A stretch of DNA of 8,872 nt from Bdellovibrionales bacterium (GCA_030633015.1 DAOVTR010000048.1:1-8872); one strand, 5' to 3'. Shown: positions 1-7,303, numbered from the stretch's first letter. Numbers and translations: made by a program. Notes: generated by a model not told the origin, from the sequence alone.

Positions 1-841
1 AGAGAGATTTCCACTTGCATCACATATTCCAATGGTGGTTTTATTTGTAGGGACTATTGCGGTATATTTTGCTGAAGAGTTTACGTTTAAAAGTCTATTC
101 CCTTTTATTGCAACATTTATTTTCTTTTTCAAATTAAGATTGTTCGACGAAATTAAAGATTTTGAGCTAGATAAAAAAATTAATCCTCAGAGGCCTTTGC
201 CTAGAGGGTTGCTTAATGTTAAAAATTTAGAGCATGGAATTATTTTGTGCATAATTGCTGAAGTAATATTGTTTGGTATTTATGGATATTTTGCTCTTTT
301 GTTGGCATTAATTACAATTATGTATTCACTTTTAATGTATAAAGAATTTTTTATTGGAAATTATATTCGTCCTCACTTAACAACTTATGCAATTTCTCAT
401 ACTGTAATAACGGTTCCCTTGTCTTTGACGATTACTCAAACATTGTCTAATACATCACTTTTTAACCAAAGTTTGGATATAGTGTATCTCTCTTTGGCCA
501 ATTGGTGCTTTTTTAATATTTTTGAGTTTGGCCGAAAAACATTTTTAAAAGATGAGGAGAGAGAGGGAGTTGAATCATATTCAAAAATCTTTAAACCATT
601 TGGAGCATATCTTTTAGTTCAGACAATGTCGTTTCTGGCACTCTTTTTTATCTTTTATATCGAAAAATCAATGTCACTCGCAATAAAATTTTTAATAGTC
701 TCTAATTTGATTTTAGCTGTGATTGGGTTCTCTTATGTGCTTATTCACAATAATTCTTGGGGAAAAATATATAGGGCGTTCTCTAGTGGATTTATAATTT
801 TAGCTTATATAGGTATTTGTGCAATAAAACTTTTTTTATAG
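1..841 (+). CDS. UbiA-family prenyltransferase, 5' end missing
   Basis: Integral membrane enzyme of the UbiA superfamily, which transfers a polyprenyl (or similar) group from a diphosphate donor to an acceptor in the inner membrane. The frame is open to base 2 with no stop, and the residues before the first Met (codon at 32) read ERFPLASHIP, so the gene starts outside the window and the Met at 32 is internal. Numbering from that Met, 269 residues are visible. The first Asp-rich motif is FDEIKDFELD at 38-47 (D39, D43, D47, spacing as in the usual NxxxDxxxD), followed by NPQRPLPRG at 51-59. The usual second Asp motif is replaced by FEFGRK (164-169) and KDEEREGVESYS (173-184). Seven or more hydrophobic helices fill the rest (for example 21-38, 69-101, 148-166, 191-210, 216-236, 250-268). 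Its stop at 839-841 overlaps the ribosome binding site of the next gene, so the two are co-expressed. Family assignment is firm; donor and acceptor are unknown. Confidence 0.85.
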   Translation, partial: ERFPLASHIPMVVLFVGTIAVYFAEEFTFKSLFPFIATFIFFFKLRLFDEIKDFELDKKINPQRPLPRGLLNVKNLEHGIILCIIAEVILFGIYGYFALLLALITIMYSLLMYKEFFIGNYIRPHLTTYAISHTVITVPLSLTITQTLSNTSLFNQSLDIVYLSLANWCFFNIFEFGRKTFLKDEEREGVESYSKIFKPFGAYLLVQTMSFLALFFIFYIEKSMSLAIKFLIVSNLILAVIGFSYVLIHNNSWGKIYRAFSSGFIILAYIGICAIKLFL

Positions 842-846
842 GAGAG
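841..846 (+). promoter_or_regulatory. Ribosome binding site for the TTG start at 851
   Basis: GGAGAG lies 4 bases before the TTG at 851 (6 bases when counted from the GGAG core). An in-frame TAG at 839-841 rules out any earlier start, and the conserved GGKG motif comes only 17 codons after the TTG, so the rare start codon is well supported. The site shares its first base with the stop codon of the preceding gene, which suggests translational coupling. Confidence 0.7.
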
Positions 847-850
847 ACAA

Positions 851-3541
851 TTGATTATTACTGAAGACAGCTCACGAAATTATGTTGAAAAATTTGCAGG
901 AGGAAAGGGATATAATTTATACCTTTTAACTAAAGCCGGATTTAATGTTCCGAAATGGAATGTTATTTCTTCGCAACTATTTGAAACATTCAAACGCAAT
1001 AATAACTTAAAAATTAAGCTAGAAGAAATTATTGATAGCAATAAACAAAACTTTAAGGCCATGTCTGTTGAAATTAGCAAGTTAATTTTAAATGGAACAA
1101 TTAGTGATAAATTATTAAATGAACTTGGGTTTGCCTATGATCAACTTTCAAGTAATTTAATTGCAGTAAGATCATCGGCAATAGGAGAGGATTCTGCAGG
1201 ATATTCTTTCGCAGGTCAACTTAGCTCTTATCTATTTATAAAAGATAAAAGCACAGCAATTGAAAAAATAAAGCAGTGCTGGGCTTCAGCGTATTCTGAA
1301 AGATCGTTGGTATATCGAAATCAAAACTCACTTAGCTTAAAAGATATAAGCGTTGCAGTTGTTCTTCAGCAGATGGTCAATTCAGAAAAAAGTGGAGTGC
1401 TTTTTACTTCTAATCCAGTAAATAAGGATCCAGAACAAATTGTGATTAATTCTGTTTATGGAATTGGAGAAGGAGTTGTATCAGGGGAGCTTGATGCTGA
1501 TACTTTTGTTATAGATCGTTTGTCAGGTGAAGTTAAAGAAAAAATAATTGCTTCAAAACCCTCCATGTTCGTAAACGATAGCAAAAGCTTTGGAATTATA
1601 GAAGTAGGTGTTGATATAAAAAAACAAGAACTTTCTAGTTTAGATAATTTAGAGTTGGAAGAGCTTAGAACCCTTGCTAATAAAATAGATGATTTTTATA
1701 ATTTTCCTCAAGATGTAGAGTGGGCCGTTGTTTCGAAGAAATTATATATACTACAATCGCGGCCAATTACCACGCAAATCAATAATAGAAATGGACTACT
1801 TTATATATGGGATAATTCAAATATTGTGGAAAGTTATGGCGGAATAACCAAGCCTTTAACTTTTGATTTTGCTAGGTTTGTTTATCACAATGTCTATGTT
1901 CAGTTTGCTGAAATACTTTTAGTTCCTTCAAAGCAAATCAAGGAAATGGACTATTTTTTGAGAAATATGCTTGGTATTTTTTACGGAAGAATATATTACA
2001 ATCTTTTAAATTGGTATAAGCTAACGAGTATTCTTCCAGGGTTTAAATATAATAGATCATTTATGGAAACTATGATGGGCACTTCTGAATCCTTGGCCGA
2101 TGAAGTTGCCGAGCGCATTCGGCCACCAGAGTTTGAAAAAACATTCCTTGCAACAATAAGAAGAGCTATCACTGGTTTGAAGTTTTTATATTTTCACTTT
2201 GCTATTCAGCCCATTGTTGATCGATTTTTAAAATATTTCCATAAGGAGTATGATCGAGTAAGGCATTTAGATTTTAGATCAATGACAGCAGATGAAATTT
2301 ATGGATATTACCAAGTTGTTGAGCGGAAATTTCTTAGACAATGGAAAGCCCCCATTATTAATGACTACATTTGTATGGTTCATTTTGGTCTGTTTAAAAA
2401 ATTATGTGAAAAATGGCTGGGATCACTTGGGCCATCTATTCAAAATGATCTTTTGTGTGGAGATGGTAATTATGAATCAGCACAACCAACGAGAGAGATG
2501 ATTCGAATTGCAAATTTTGTTGAAGGTAATAAAAAATTAAAAAAATTAATTTTAGAAAATAGTAATATTGATTTATTAGATTTAATTAGAAGAGGTGAAT
2601 ACAAGGTACTTAAATCATTAATAGATGATTATCTTGATAAGTATGGATTTCGTTGTATGAGCGAAATGAAACTTGAGCAAGTTGATTTGCACTTAGAACC
2701 TTCTACTTTTTTTGCTTTTTTAAAAAATTATCTAAGAAATAAGCCTGTAAGCTTAGATGAAATGGACAAAAATGAGCAGAAAATAAGGTCGACTTCTGAG
2801 AAGAGTGCTTTTGAAGCTATTTCAGGTTTTAAAAAACTTATTTTTAGATGGTCACTTAAAAATGCCAGGCAGGCCGTTAGAAATAGAGAGAACACTAGGT
2901 TTTGTAGAACTAGAATTTATGGTGTTGTAAGAGCAATGTTTTTTGCAATTGGTGAAGACTTTGTCAAAAGACAAATAATTGAAACAAAAGAAGATGTTTT
3001 TTATCTATCTCTGCCTGAGTTATCTGGGGCAATTGAAGGAACAAATCCAATCATAGATTTAAAAAAGATGATTAATGCAAGAAAATTAGAATATTTAGAA
3101 TTTGAAAAACATGAGCCAGATTCACGTTTTATGACGAGAGGGCCTGTCTATTGGAATAATACTCACTTTTCCAAGGAAGAAGTTTTTCAGACGGATGAAC
3201 AACTCTCTTCACGAATAATTAAAGGAATAGGTTGTTGTCCAGGGATTGTTGAAGGAAAAGTTAAGGTAATCATGTCACCAGATGATGATCTAGAGCTTAA
3301 TAAAGATATCCTTGTTACTATGAGAACAGATCCAGGATGGGTTCCACTTTTTCCTGCTGCTTCAGCGCTGCTTGTTGAGAGAGGTGGATTGTTATCCCAT
3401 TCAGCTATCGTTGCCAGAGAGATGGGAATTCCAGCTGTCGTAAGTATAAAAGGTCTTACAAAAATATTAAAGACTGGAATGAATGTTAGAATTAATGGTG
3501 AGACAGGTATAGTTGAAATTTTAGATGAAATATCGGAGTGA
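851..3541 (+). CDS. PEP synthase-related phosphotransferase with C-terminal phosphohistidine domain (rifampicin-phosphotransferase-like layout)
   Basis: An 896-residue cytosolic enzyme of the dikinase superfamily. The N-terminal ATP-binding domain (about 1-306) shows GGKGYNL (17-23), AVRSSAIGED (105-114), FAGQ (120-123), PQDVEWAV (286-293) and LQSRPI (301-306). The C-terminal domain (about 788-896) is the swivelling phosphohistidine domain: GIGCCPGIVEG (792-802) and GGLLSHSAIVARE (845-857), with H850 the expected phospho-carrier. Order is ATP-grasp, long middle region (about 310-785), His domain, with no PEP/pyruvate TIM barrel after the His domain. True PEP synthase and pyruvate phosphate dikinase place the barrel last; rifampicin phosphotransferase has the order seen here. 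The middle region carries NIVESYGGITKPLTF (324-338), YGRIYYNLLNWY (378-389) and, near its end, REN (679-681) and KEDVFYLS (713-720). It should set the acceptor. Known chemistry for this layout is ATP to AMP + Pi with the beta-phosphate passed through His to the acceptor. Start is TTG, decided by the site at 841-846. 'PEP synthase' would be a misleading name; the acceptor is unknown, and the neighbourhood suggests a lipid or lipid precursor. Confidence 0.85.
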   Translation: MIITEDSSRNYVEKFAGGKGYNLYLLTKAGFNVPKWNVISSQLFETFKRNNNLKIKLEEIIDSNKQNFKAMSVEISKLILNGTISDKLLNELGFAYDQLSSNLIAVRSSAIGEDSAGYSFAGQLSSYLFIKDKSTAIEKIKQCWASAYSERSLVYRNQNSLSLKDISVAVVLQQMVNSEKSGVLFTSNPVNKDPEQIVINSVYGIGEGVVSGELDADTFVIDRLSGEVKEKIIASKPSMFVNDSKSFGIIEVGVDIKKQELSSLDNLELEELRTLANKIDDFYNFPQDVEWAVVSKKLYILQSRPITTQINNRNGLLYIWDNSNIVESYGGITKPLTFDFARFVYHNVYVQFAEILLVPSKQIKEMDYFLRNMLGIFYGRIYYNLLNWYKLTSILPGFKYNRSFMETMMGTSESLADEVAERIRPPEFEKTFLATIRRAITGLKFLYFHFAIQPIVDRFLKYFHKEYDRVRHLDFRSMTADEIYGYYQVVERKFLRQWKAPIINDYICMVHFGLFKKLCEKWLGSLGPSIQNDLLCGDGNYESAQPTREMIRIANFVEGNKKLKKLILENSNIDLLDLIRRGEYKVLKSLIDDYLDKYGFRCMSEMKLEQVDLHLEPSTFFAFLKNYLRNKPVSLDEMDKNEQKIRSTSEKSAFEAISGFKKLIFRWSLKNARQAVRNRENTRFCRTRIYGVVRAMFFAIGEDFVKRQIIETKEDVFYLSLPELSGAIEGTNPIIDLKKMINARKLEYLEFEKHEPDSRFMTRGPVYWNNTHFSKEEVFQTDEQLSSRIIKGIGCCPGIVEGKVKVIMSPDDDLELNKDILVTMRTDPGWVPLFPAASALLVERGGLLSHSAIVAREMGIPAVVSIKGLTKILKTGMNVRINGETGIVEILDEISE
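3535..3538 (+). promoter_or_regulatory. Ribosome binding site deciding the ATG start at 3544
   Basis: GGAG sits 5 bases before the ATG at 3544. A GTG at 3538 is in the same frame, but it begins on the last base of this site and so could not use it. The ATG at 3544 is therefore preferred, two codons shorter than the longest reading. The site lies inside the last codons of the upstream phosphotransferase gene. Confidence 0.65.
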
Positions 3542-3543
3542 TA

Positions 3544-4233
3544 ATGGATGAGCTATTATTAGATGCTAAGAATTTAGATTTTAAGTACCATTTAGGTCAT
3601 CAAACAATTCATGCACTAAAAGATGTAAACTTAAAAATTAACAAGCAGGATTTTATTTGTCTATATGGCCCTTCTGGTTCGGGAAAATCTACTTTACTTA
3701 ATGTTTTAGGGCTTGTTGAAAACATTCAAGAAGGAGATCTACTTTTTAAAGGGGATTCAATTAAAAATATTAGTGAAAACAAAAAAAATAGGTTAAGAAA
3801 ATTTAATTTTGGGTTTGTATTTCAAAGTTTCCATCTGAATCCAGTTTTAACTGCTTATGAAAATGTAGATTTCTTTTTATCAAGACAGAAGATACCTGTA
3901 AAAGAGAGACAACGCATTGTATGGGAATCGCTCAAAAGTGTAGGACTTGAAGAGTTTGCAGACACAAAACCACTACAATTAAGTGGAGGACAGAGGCAAA
4001 GGGTTGCAATCGCTCGTGCTCTTGCAAAGAAACCAGAAGTGATAATTGCTGATGAGCCAACGGCCAGTCTTGATCAAAAGACAGGTGAAGAGATAATGAA
4101 TCTTTTTATTGATTTAAATTTAAAGCATAAGGTTAGTATTATACTAGCAAGTCATGATCAGATGGTTATAGAAAAATCACCCATTAAAATTTCACTAAAA
4201 GATGGAATGATTAGTAGGGATAAATTATGTTAA
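3544..4233 (+). CDS. ABC transporter ATP-binding protein, LolD/MacB type
   Basis: Cytoplasmic ATPase that powers the permease encoded next. All ABC motifs are intact. With numbering from the alternative GTG at 3538 (subtract 2 for the ATG start), Walker A is GPSGSGKST at 44-52, the Q-loop is Q96 in FVFQ, the signature LSGGQRQR is at 148-155, Walker B with catalytic Glu is VIIADEP at 168-174 (E173), and the H-loop is H206 in ASHD. Length of 229 residues and the sequence after Walker A (STLLNVLGLVE) are typical of the LolD/MacB/FtsE class, which works on lipoproteins, lipids or peptides extracted from the inner membrane rather than classic import. The stop overlaps the permease start by 7 bases. 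Family is firm; substrate is not readable from the ATPase. The name lolD is withheld because this is probably a specialised paralogue beside lipid-type genes, not necessarily the housekeeping lipoprotein exporter. Confidence 0.92.
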   Translation: MDELLLDAKNLDFKYHLGHQTIHALKDVNLKINKQDFICLYGPSGSGKSTLLNVLGLVENIQEGDLLFKGDSIKNISENKKNRLRKFNFGFVFQSFHLNPVLTAYENVDFFLSRQKIPVKERQRIVWESLKSVGLEEFADTKPLQLSGGQRQRVAIARALAKKPEVIIADEPTASLDQKTGEEIMNLFIDLNLKHKVSIILASHDQMVIEKSPIKISLKDGMISRDKLC

Positions 4234-5432
4234 TTAAAATTGCATTTAAAAATTTATTTAGAAATCCAAGAAGATCTTTTGCTATTTTAATAACAGTGGC
4301 ACTCGGTGTAAGTTCTCTTTTTTTATATCATGGTTTTAATTTTGGAATAATGAATCAGTATCGTGTTAATACGATTCGAACACATTATGGCCATGGACAG
4401 ATCAATACAGTGGGGTATCGAAATCAGGTTTATGAAAAACCATGGGAACATTGGATTGATAATTATCAAGAGATTTATAAGAAACTTAAAGGAAATCCAA
4501 AAATTAAGCATGTGTTTCCTCGGTTGCAGTTTTATGGATTGTTAACAAATGGTAAAATTAATGTTAGTGGTAAAGGGCAGGGAGTAGATGCACTCGAGGA
4601 GTCAAAGTTTTTTACCGCATTAAATATTATTGATGGTAAAATGTTAACTGATGAGATTGATGGAGTTATGCTTGGAAAGGGACTAGCAAGGTCGTTAAAC
4701 GTCGGTCTTGGGGATAGAGTAACAGTTTTAGTAAATACAGTTTACGGAAGTTTAAATGGAGTTGATCTAAATGTCGTAGGAATATTTCATACTGGAATAA
4801 AAGATTTTGACGACGCAGTTTTTAGACTTCCAATTAAGCAAGCACAATTTATTTTAGATACGAATAAAGTCGAGAGTATCTCTCTCGGACTTGCTAAAGA
4901 TAGTTATTGGAAAGAAGTTAAGTTTGATATAGAGAAAATATATAATAATTTAGAATTGACTCCTTTTGAGATATTAGACAAAGTCTTTTATCAAAATGCT
5001 ATTGATTTTTTAAAAAAACAGTTTGATTTTATTAAAATAATTATCATCATCATTGTTGTTTTAGGGATTTTTAATACGGTATCAACATCCGTATTAGAAA
5101 GAAAACAGGAAATTGGAAATTTACGTGCGAATGGAGAATCAGCAAAAGATGTAATGAGTCTACTTCTGTTTGAGGCGGTACTGCTTGGTTTTATTGGTGG
5201 CGTATTAGGGATTTTGGTATCAGTTATTATAAATAATACTTTACTGATAAATGGCGTGTTGATGCCACCAAGTCCGGGTTTAACCCGCCAATTTAATGTT
5301 TTTGTTGAGCTTCAGCCATATTATGGTCTTGTAACGTTACTGATAGGATTAGCAACGACAACAGTTGGAGTTTTGGTAGCGGGATATAAAATTGTTCTAA
5401 CTCCAATTGCTCAATTGTTGCGTTCAGCTTAG
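4227..5432 (+). CDS. FtsX/LolC-E-type ABC transporter permease
   Basis: Inner-membrane partner of the preceding ATPase, 401 residues. Topology is the four-helix FtsX/MacB/Lol type: a basic N-terminus (FKNLFRNPRRS), TM1 at about 17-39, a large periplasmic domain at about 40-266, then TM2 (268-290), TM3 (311-337) and TM4 (367-389). The cytoplasmic ERKQEIGNLRANG at 291-303 matches the coupling segment of FtsX-domain permeases (usual form ERxxEIGxLRAxG). The loop MPPSPGLT (346-353) before TM4 is also usual for LolE-like members. There is one permease gene, so the transporter is likely a homodimer plus two ATPases, unlike the LolC/LolE heterodimer of E. coli. AGGGA at 4216-4220 lies 6 bases before the ATG, inside the ATPase gene, and the start overlaps the ATPase stop (ATGTTAA, 4227-4233). 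Four helices with a periplasmic domain fit extraction of a lipid-anchored or lipid substrate from the outer leaflet of the inner membrane. Confidence 0.9.
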   Translation: MLIKIAFKNLFRNPRRSFAILITVALGVSSLFLYHGFNFGIMNQYRVNTIRTHYGHGQINTVGYRNQVYEKPWEHWIDNYQEIYKKLKGNPKIKHVFPRLQFYGLLTNGKINVSGKGQGVDALEESKFFTALNIIDGKMLTDEIDGVMLGKGLARSLNVGLGDRVTVLVNTVYGSLNGVDLNVVGIFHTGIKDFDDAVFRLPIKQAQFILDTNKVESISLGLAKDSYWKEVKFDIEKIYNNLELTPFEILDKVFYQNAIDFLKKQFDFIKIIIIIIVVLGIFNTVSTSVLERKQEIGNLRANGESAKDVMSLLLFEAVLLGFIGGVLGILVSVIINNTLLINGVLMPPSPGLTRQFNVFVELQPYYGLVTLLIGLATTTVGVLVAGYKIVLTPIAQLLRSA

Positions 5433-5441
5433 GAGTTTAAA

Positions 5442-6125
5442 ATGAAATATCTGTTAATAATTTTTTTCTCGTTTAATCTTTACGCTCAAGACGCTGGCAA
5501 TATAATAAAGAAAGCAGACTCTATTAGAAACCCAATGAAATCATTTTATATGCAAGTTGAAGTTGAAAGTTCAGATGCCCCCTTTTCTAAGTTTGAGGTT
5601 TTTACCAAAGGAAAAACAAAAACATTAATTAAAACACTTCTACCGAAAAAAGATAGGGGAAGAAACCTTTTAATGCTTGATGAACAAATGTGGATTTTTA
5701 TTCCAAACTTAAGAAGGTCAGTAAGAGTTGCCCTTTCTCAGAAGTTAACTGGACAGACTTCAAATGGAGACATTAGCAGAATGAACTGGTCTAGTGATTA
5801 TAATAGTTCAATTGTAGATCAGGATAAAAATCAGTGGAAAATTTTTTTAAAGTCAAACAAGAAGGGACTTACCTACGATCAACTTTACGTATGGATAGAG
5901 AAAAATACTTTTAGGCCTATAAAAGCAGAGTACCTTTCGTTAAGTGGAAAACCTTTAAAGTTGGCCACGTTTAGTGGTTATAAACTTATTGCAGGAAAAG
6001 CTCGGCCAACAGTGATAAAAATTGAAAATGCATTAAATAAGACAAGCTTTTCGACTATGAATATTATTAAAATGGAAATTAGAAAAATTCCTAACCGATA
6101 TTTTAATAAGCAAAATTTAAAATGA
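5442..6125 (+). CDS. LolA-like outer membrane lipoprotein-sorting protein (periplasmic carrier)
   Basis: Secreted 227-residue protein of the LolA-like 'outer membrane lipoprotein-sorting' group, predicted to shield a lipid or acylated substrate in the periplasm. A short signal peptide (MKYLLIIFFSFNLYA, cleavage likely after A15) precedes the mature chain, which starts QDAGNIIKKADSIRNP, a helix usual in this group. Then come beta-strand-rich segments: SKFEVFTKGKTKTLIKTL (49-66), DRGRNLLMLDEQMWIFIPNL (71-90) and RRSVRV (91-96), matching the family pattern 'RGxxxLxxxxxxWxYxPxxxRxxRI'. The later region TYDQLYVWIEKNTFRPIKAEYL (144-165) continues the half-barrel pattern. No lipobox Cys is present, so it should be soluble. 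AGGAG at 5431-5435 is 6 bases before the ATG and overlaps the permease stop (5430-5432). Position between permease and barrel makes it the natural shuttle of this system. No LolB-like receptor is visible; the barrel downstream may take that role (inference). Confidence 0.82.
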   Translation: MKYLLIIFFSFNLYAQDAGNIIKKADSIRNPMKSFYMQVEVESSDAPFSKFEVFTKGKTKTLIKTLLPKKDRGRNLLMLDEQMWIFIPNLRRSVRVALSQKLTGQTSNGDISRMNWSSDYNSSIVDQDKNQWKIFLKSNKKGLTYDQLYVWIEKNTFRPIKAEYLSLSGKPLKLATFSGYKLIAGKARPTVIKIENALNKTSFSTMNIIKMEIRKIPNRYFNKQNLK

Positions 6126-7303
6126 ATAATATGATTAAAGGTTTAATTTTATCTGTCTTTTTATTTTCCATTAATGGAATTTGTTCAACCCCAAAAGTTA
6201 AATTAGGGTTTGAATATACATTTCAAGTTTTTCAACAAAAAACTCCAGAATCTCTTTATTCACATCTTTTTTTTGATTTTGATTATACCTATAATTCAAG
6301 CCTTATATTAGACGATAGTTTTATTTTTATAAAAGTTAAGACTTTAGGTGATTTTCAAAACGATAACTATGTAGAGGTTAAAATTAGTGATTTATACTTC
6401 TCGAAAAGTGGAGATCGTTTTGATTTAAAAACAGGATATCAAATTATCAATTGGAGTGAAACGTTTGGAATAAATATTATGGATATCGTTAATCCCAGAG
6501 ATTATAGTTACGGTATATTTGGTGATCTTGAGGATATGCAAAAATCAGTTTTTACAATTAATTACCAATTGCTATTTGATAAATATAATTTCCAATTTGT
6601 TTTTACTCCAAAAGTAGAATCTGATAAGTTTCCAGATGTTTCGAGTGTGTATAGTACATTGCCGACAACTGTTCGTGGCCTAGTTGTAAATGATTTTCCA
6701 TCTTATCAAATTTTCAATGAATTAGAGTATGGCCTTAAAATAAATTACCTGGCCGATAATGGAATAGATCTGAATTTTATTTATTTTTTTCATCAGAATA
6801 GAAACCCAATATATGAGATTAAAAAGAATCAACTGTATCCAGTCAGTGAATTTATTAATTCTTACGGTATTACTTGTTCTAAGGCCTTTACTCATTTTGT
6901 TTTAAGAGGAGATCTGTTGTTGGATATAAATTCTCCATATATTGATAATAGTTTAATTGTGCACACTAAAGATCGATTTCAGACTGTCATGGGTTTAGAT
7001 TATCAAGGGGCCAGTGAAAGTATTATTGCATTTCAAAGCTTTTACAGTAGTGAGTATGAAAAAATATGGTTAGCTTTTCAGTATAAAGATTCATTTTTAA
7101 AAAAGTCACTTGATGCAACTTTTACTGTATTTAAAGGGATTTATAATAACGATGTATGGATTACAACAGAGATTGTTAAATCTTTTAATGATTCCATGTC
7201 ATTACTATTTAAGTTTGATCTTCTGGATGGAAAAAAAATTGATCTTATCGGTCAATACCGTGATGTTGATAGAATTTCTTTAAAGTTTAATTATTTTTAT
7301 TAA
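6122..7303 (+). CDS. Outer-membrane beta-barrel protein, DUF1302-like
   Basis: A 393-residue protein with a signal peptide (MIKGLILSVFLFSINGICS, likely cut before T23; NGIC is not a good lipobox). The mature part is rich in alternating polar/aromatic strands and ends ISLKFNYFY, an aromatic C-terminus typical of BAM-inserted barrels. The segment SDLYFSKSGDRFDLKTGYQI (89-108), NWSETFGINIMDIVNPRDY (110-128) and the following GDLEDMQKSVFTINY (134-148) resembles the DUF1302 hallmark, where a strand pair ends in Q-hydrophobic-W-G-x-x-G-x-N-x-x-D-x-x-NPRD and continues to a PEDxR-like turn. The ATG at 6122 overlaps the stop of the LolA-like gene (ATGA) and has no visible Shine-Dalgarno, so translation probably depends on coupling; an in-frame ATG at 6131 (residue 4) is a second candidate. 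DUF1302 barrels often sit beside LolA-like proteins and exporters, which fits a role as outer-membrane acceptor or channel for the exported lipid. Exact function unknown. Confidence 0.72.
   Translation: MNNMIKGLILSVFLFSINGICSTPKVKLGFEYTFQVFQQKTPESLYSHLFFDFDYTYNSSLILDDSFIFIKVKTLGDFQNDNYVEVKISDLYFSKSGDRFDLKTGYQIINWSETFGINIMDIVNPRDYSYGIFGDLEDMQKSVFTINYQLLFDKYNFQFVFTPKVESDKFPDVSSVYSTLPTTVRGLVVNDFPSYQIFNELEYGLKINYLADNGIDLNFIYFFHQNRNPIYEIKKNQLYPVSEFINSYGITCSKAFTHFVLRGDLLLDINSPYIDNSLIVHTKDRFQTVMGLDYQGASESIIAFQSFYSSEYEKIWLAFQYKDSFLKKSLDATFTVFKGIYNNDVWITTEIVKSFNDSMSLLFKFDLLDGKKIDLIGQYRDVDRISLKFNYFY

Noticed and set aside
32..34. ATG as the true start of the UbiA-family gene
   Set aside because: The in-frame residues before it (ERFPLASHIP) look like family sequence, there is no stop back to base 2, and no ribosome site precedes it.
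880..1080. Short antisense open frame within the phosphotransferase gene
   Set aside because: Lies fully opposite the conserved ATP-binding domain, resembles no known protein and has no independent signals.
2292..2501. Short plus-strand frame overlapping the phosphotransferase gene
   Set aside because: Out-of-frame shadow of the middle domain; no ribosome site or recognisable protein features.
851..3541. True PEP synthase, or a rifampicin-resistance enzyme
   Set aside because: The PEP/pyruvate barrel is absent, excluding PEP synthase; the lipid-type neighbourhood and distinct middle-domain motifs make a drug-resistance role unsupported.
4323..4545. Two short open frames (one per strand) within the permease gene
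   Set aside because: Both overlap the periplasmic-domain coding sequence and look like by-products of AT-rich DNA.
4871..4887. Inverted repeat CGAGAG/CTCTCG with a 5-base loop in the permease gene
   Set aside because: Only 6 pairs inside coding sequence with no T-run; likely chance.
5275..5287. CGGGTTTAACCCG palindrome in the permease gene
   Set aside because: A 13-base odd palindrome, notable in AT-rich DNA, but it encodes the conserved PGLTR loop and has no operator context.
3544..5432. MacAB-type macrolide exporter
   Set aside because: ATPase and permease are separate genes, there is no membrane-fusion protein or TolC-like gene, and a LolA-like carrier follows instead.
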